Positions 6,176 to 6,737 of a stretch of 6,737 nucleotides of DNA are shown here, one piece after another. Position 1 is the first letter of the stretch, and every line of letters starts with the position of its first letter. The notes below the pieces were generated by a model, which worked only from the letters and a program-made list of their open reading frames with translations, had not been told where the DNA came from and searched no databases. A program made the position numbers and the translations under genes. Source of the stretch: CALIZF01 sp046292445 (GTDB taxonomy: Bacteria; Pseudomonadota; Alphaproteobacteria; Rhodobacterales; Rhodobacteraceae); the NCBI GenBank assembly GCA_046292445.1, contig JBKBQT010000070.1, positions 1-6,737 of the forward strand, read 5' to 3'.

Positions 6176-6737
6176 AGCTGAAGCTGGAAATCAGCCCCGA
6201 CCTCGCCGCCCTGATGCAGGCGGAAATCGCCGCGGGAGAGAAGGCTGTCACCACCGCCATGCGCGAGGCGGGCGCGGGCCTCAAATCCGCCTGGCGCGGC
6301 CAGATCACCGGCGCGGGGCTGGGCACCCGGCTGGGCAACTCGATCCGGCTGGCCACCTGGCCCAAGGGCGGCGACAGCCTGAACGCCGCGGCGTTGGTCT
6401 GGTCGAACGCCCCAGTGATAGTCGGCGCGCATGACACCGAGCCGCTGATCCGGTCGCGCAACGGGTTCTGGCTGGCCATCCCCACCCCGGCCGCGGGCAA
6501 ATCCGCCCGCGGCCGCCGCATGACCCCCGGCAAATGGGAACGCCGCACGGGGTTGCGCCTGCGCTTCATCTACCGCCGCCGCGGTCCGAGCCTGCTGGTG
6601 GCCGAGGGGCGGATTAGCAGCAAGGGGCGCGCCGTTGCATCGCGAGCGAAGTCGGGCCGCGGGCTGACCACCGTGCCGATCTTTCTCCTCGTGCCGCAGG
6701 TCAAGCTGCGCAAGCGGCTCGATCTGGCGCGGGATGC
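6172..6737 (+). CDS. DUF6441-like phage protein, probable tail/neck component (3' end outside window)
   Basis: The open frame begins at the ATG overlapping the FII stop and runs without a stop to the window end, giving 188 residues and two spare bases. It starts MKLKLEISPDLAALMQAEI, a helical, Ala-rich N-terminal region. It then has VIVGAHDTEPLIRSRNGFWLAIPTP, a motif RRMTPGKWERRTGLRLRF (residues 115-132), and near the end GLTTVPIFLLVPQVKLRKRLDL. The MTPxxWERRTG block and the closing LLVPQVKL segment are what I recall from proteins labelled DUF6441 in alphaproteobacterial prophages. The position directly after FII matches lambda Z, a minor tail protein needed for correct tail attachment and DNA ejection, so a neck or tail-completion role is likely. 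This is inferred from position, not homology to Z. The C-terminal end seems nearly reached, but the stop is not seen. Confidence 0.72.
   Translation, partial: MKLKLEISPDLAALMQAEIAAGEKAVTTAMREAGAGLKSAWRGQITGAGLGTRLGNSIRLATWPKGGDSLNAAALVWSNAPVIVGAHDTEPLIRSRNGFWLAIPTPAAGKSARGRRMTPGKWERRTGLRLRFIYRRRGPSLLVAEGRISSKGRAVASRAKSGRGLTTVPIFLLVPQVKLRKRLDLARD

Noticed and set aside
1..6737. Gene transfer agent cluster
   Set aside because: Known Rhodobacterales GTA head genes are of HK97 type with a different set and order; this module follows lambda (gpA, W, B, C, D, E, FII).
1..6737. Previously undescribed defence or cargo system
   Set aside because: All + strand coding capacity is accounted for by recognised phage morphogenesis genes; there is no room for an extra cargo gene in the gaps, the longest of which is 74 bases.

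Overview
This window looks like the left part of a lambda-type prophage structural operon from a high-GC alphaproteobacterium. The GC-rich codon use and the style of the proteins suggest Rhodobacterales (Paracoccus or Rhodobacter type); this assignment is from recalled family resemblance, not a search. Every phage gene lies on the + strand, tightly packed, in the order of the lambda head genes: terminase large subunit (A), gpW, portal (B), protease with a probable nested scaffold (C/Nu3), decoration protein (D), major capsid protein (E), head-tail attachment protein (FII), then a DUF6441-type protein where lambda has Z.

Positions 1-118 are not phage DNA. They are one end of an IS5-family insertion sequence. 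Its transposase starts at position 43 on the minus strand and leaves the window at the left edge. The IS sits inside the terminase gene. Terminase homology resumes at about position 119, in the middle of a zinc-binding Cys-x-x-Cys region, so the N-terminal ATPase part is absent from the window. The surviving C-terminal part carries a second lesion: an in-frame TGA at 950-952 where related proteins appear to have Trp. Downstream of it the same frame continues with clear terminase sequence to 1291. The packaging motor gene is therefore broken twice.

From 1291 to the right edge all frames are intact. gpW (1291-1506), portal (1509-3020) and S49 protease (3017-4342) are joined by overlaps or near-overlaps, which suggests translational coupling. 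An in-frame ATG inside the protease gene (3968), preceded by a strong purine-rich site, probably gives a separate 124-residue scaffold protein, as Nu3 does in lambda. After a 74-base gap come decoration protein (4417-4797), major capsid protein (4824-5849), head-tail attachment protein (5861-6175) and the DUF6441-like protein (6172 to the window end, incomplete). No counterpart of lambda FI lies between capsid and FII.

Together the genes would build the prohead: portal ring, scaffold and protease for assembly and maturation, capsid and decoration for the shell, and gpW/FII for the connector. The likely reading is a defective prophage whose packaging enzyme was lost by IS insertion and a nonsense mutation while the capsid genes remain readable. 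I see no RNA gene, CRISPR array, defence system or new type of system here.
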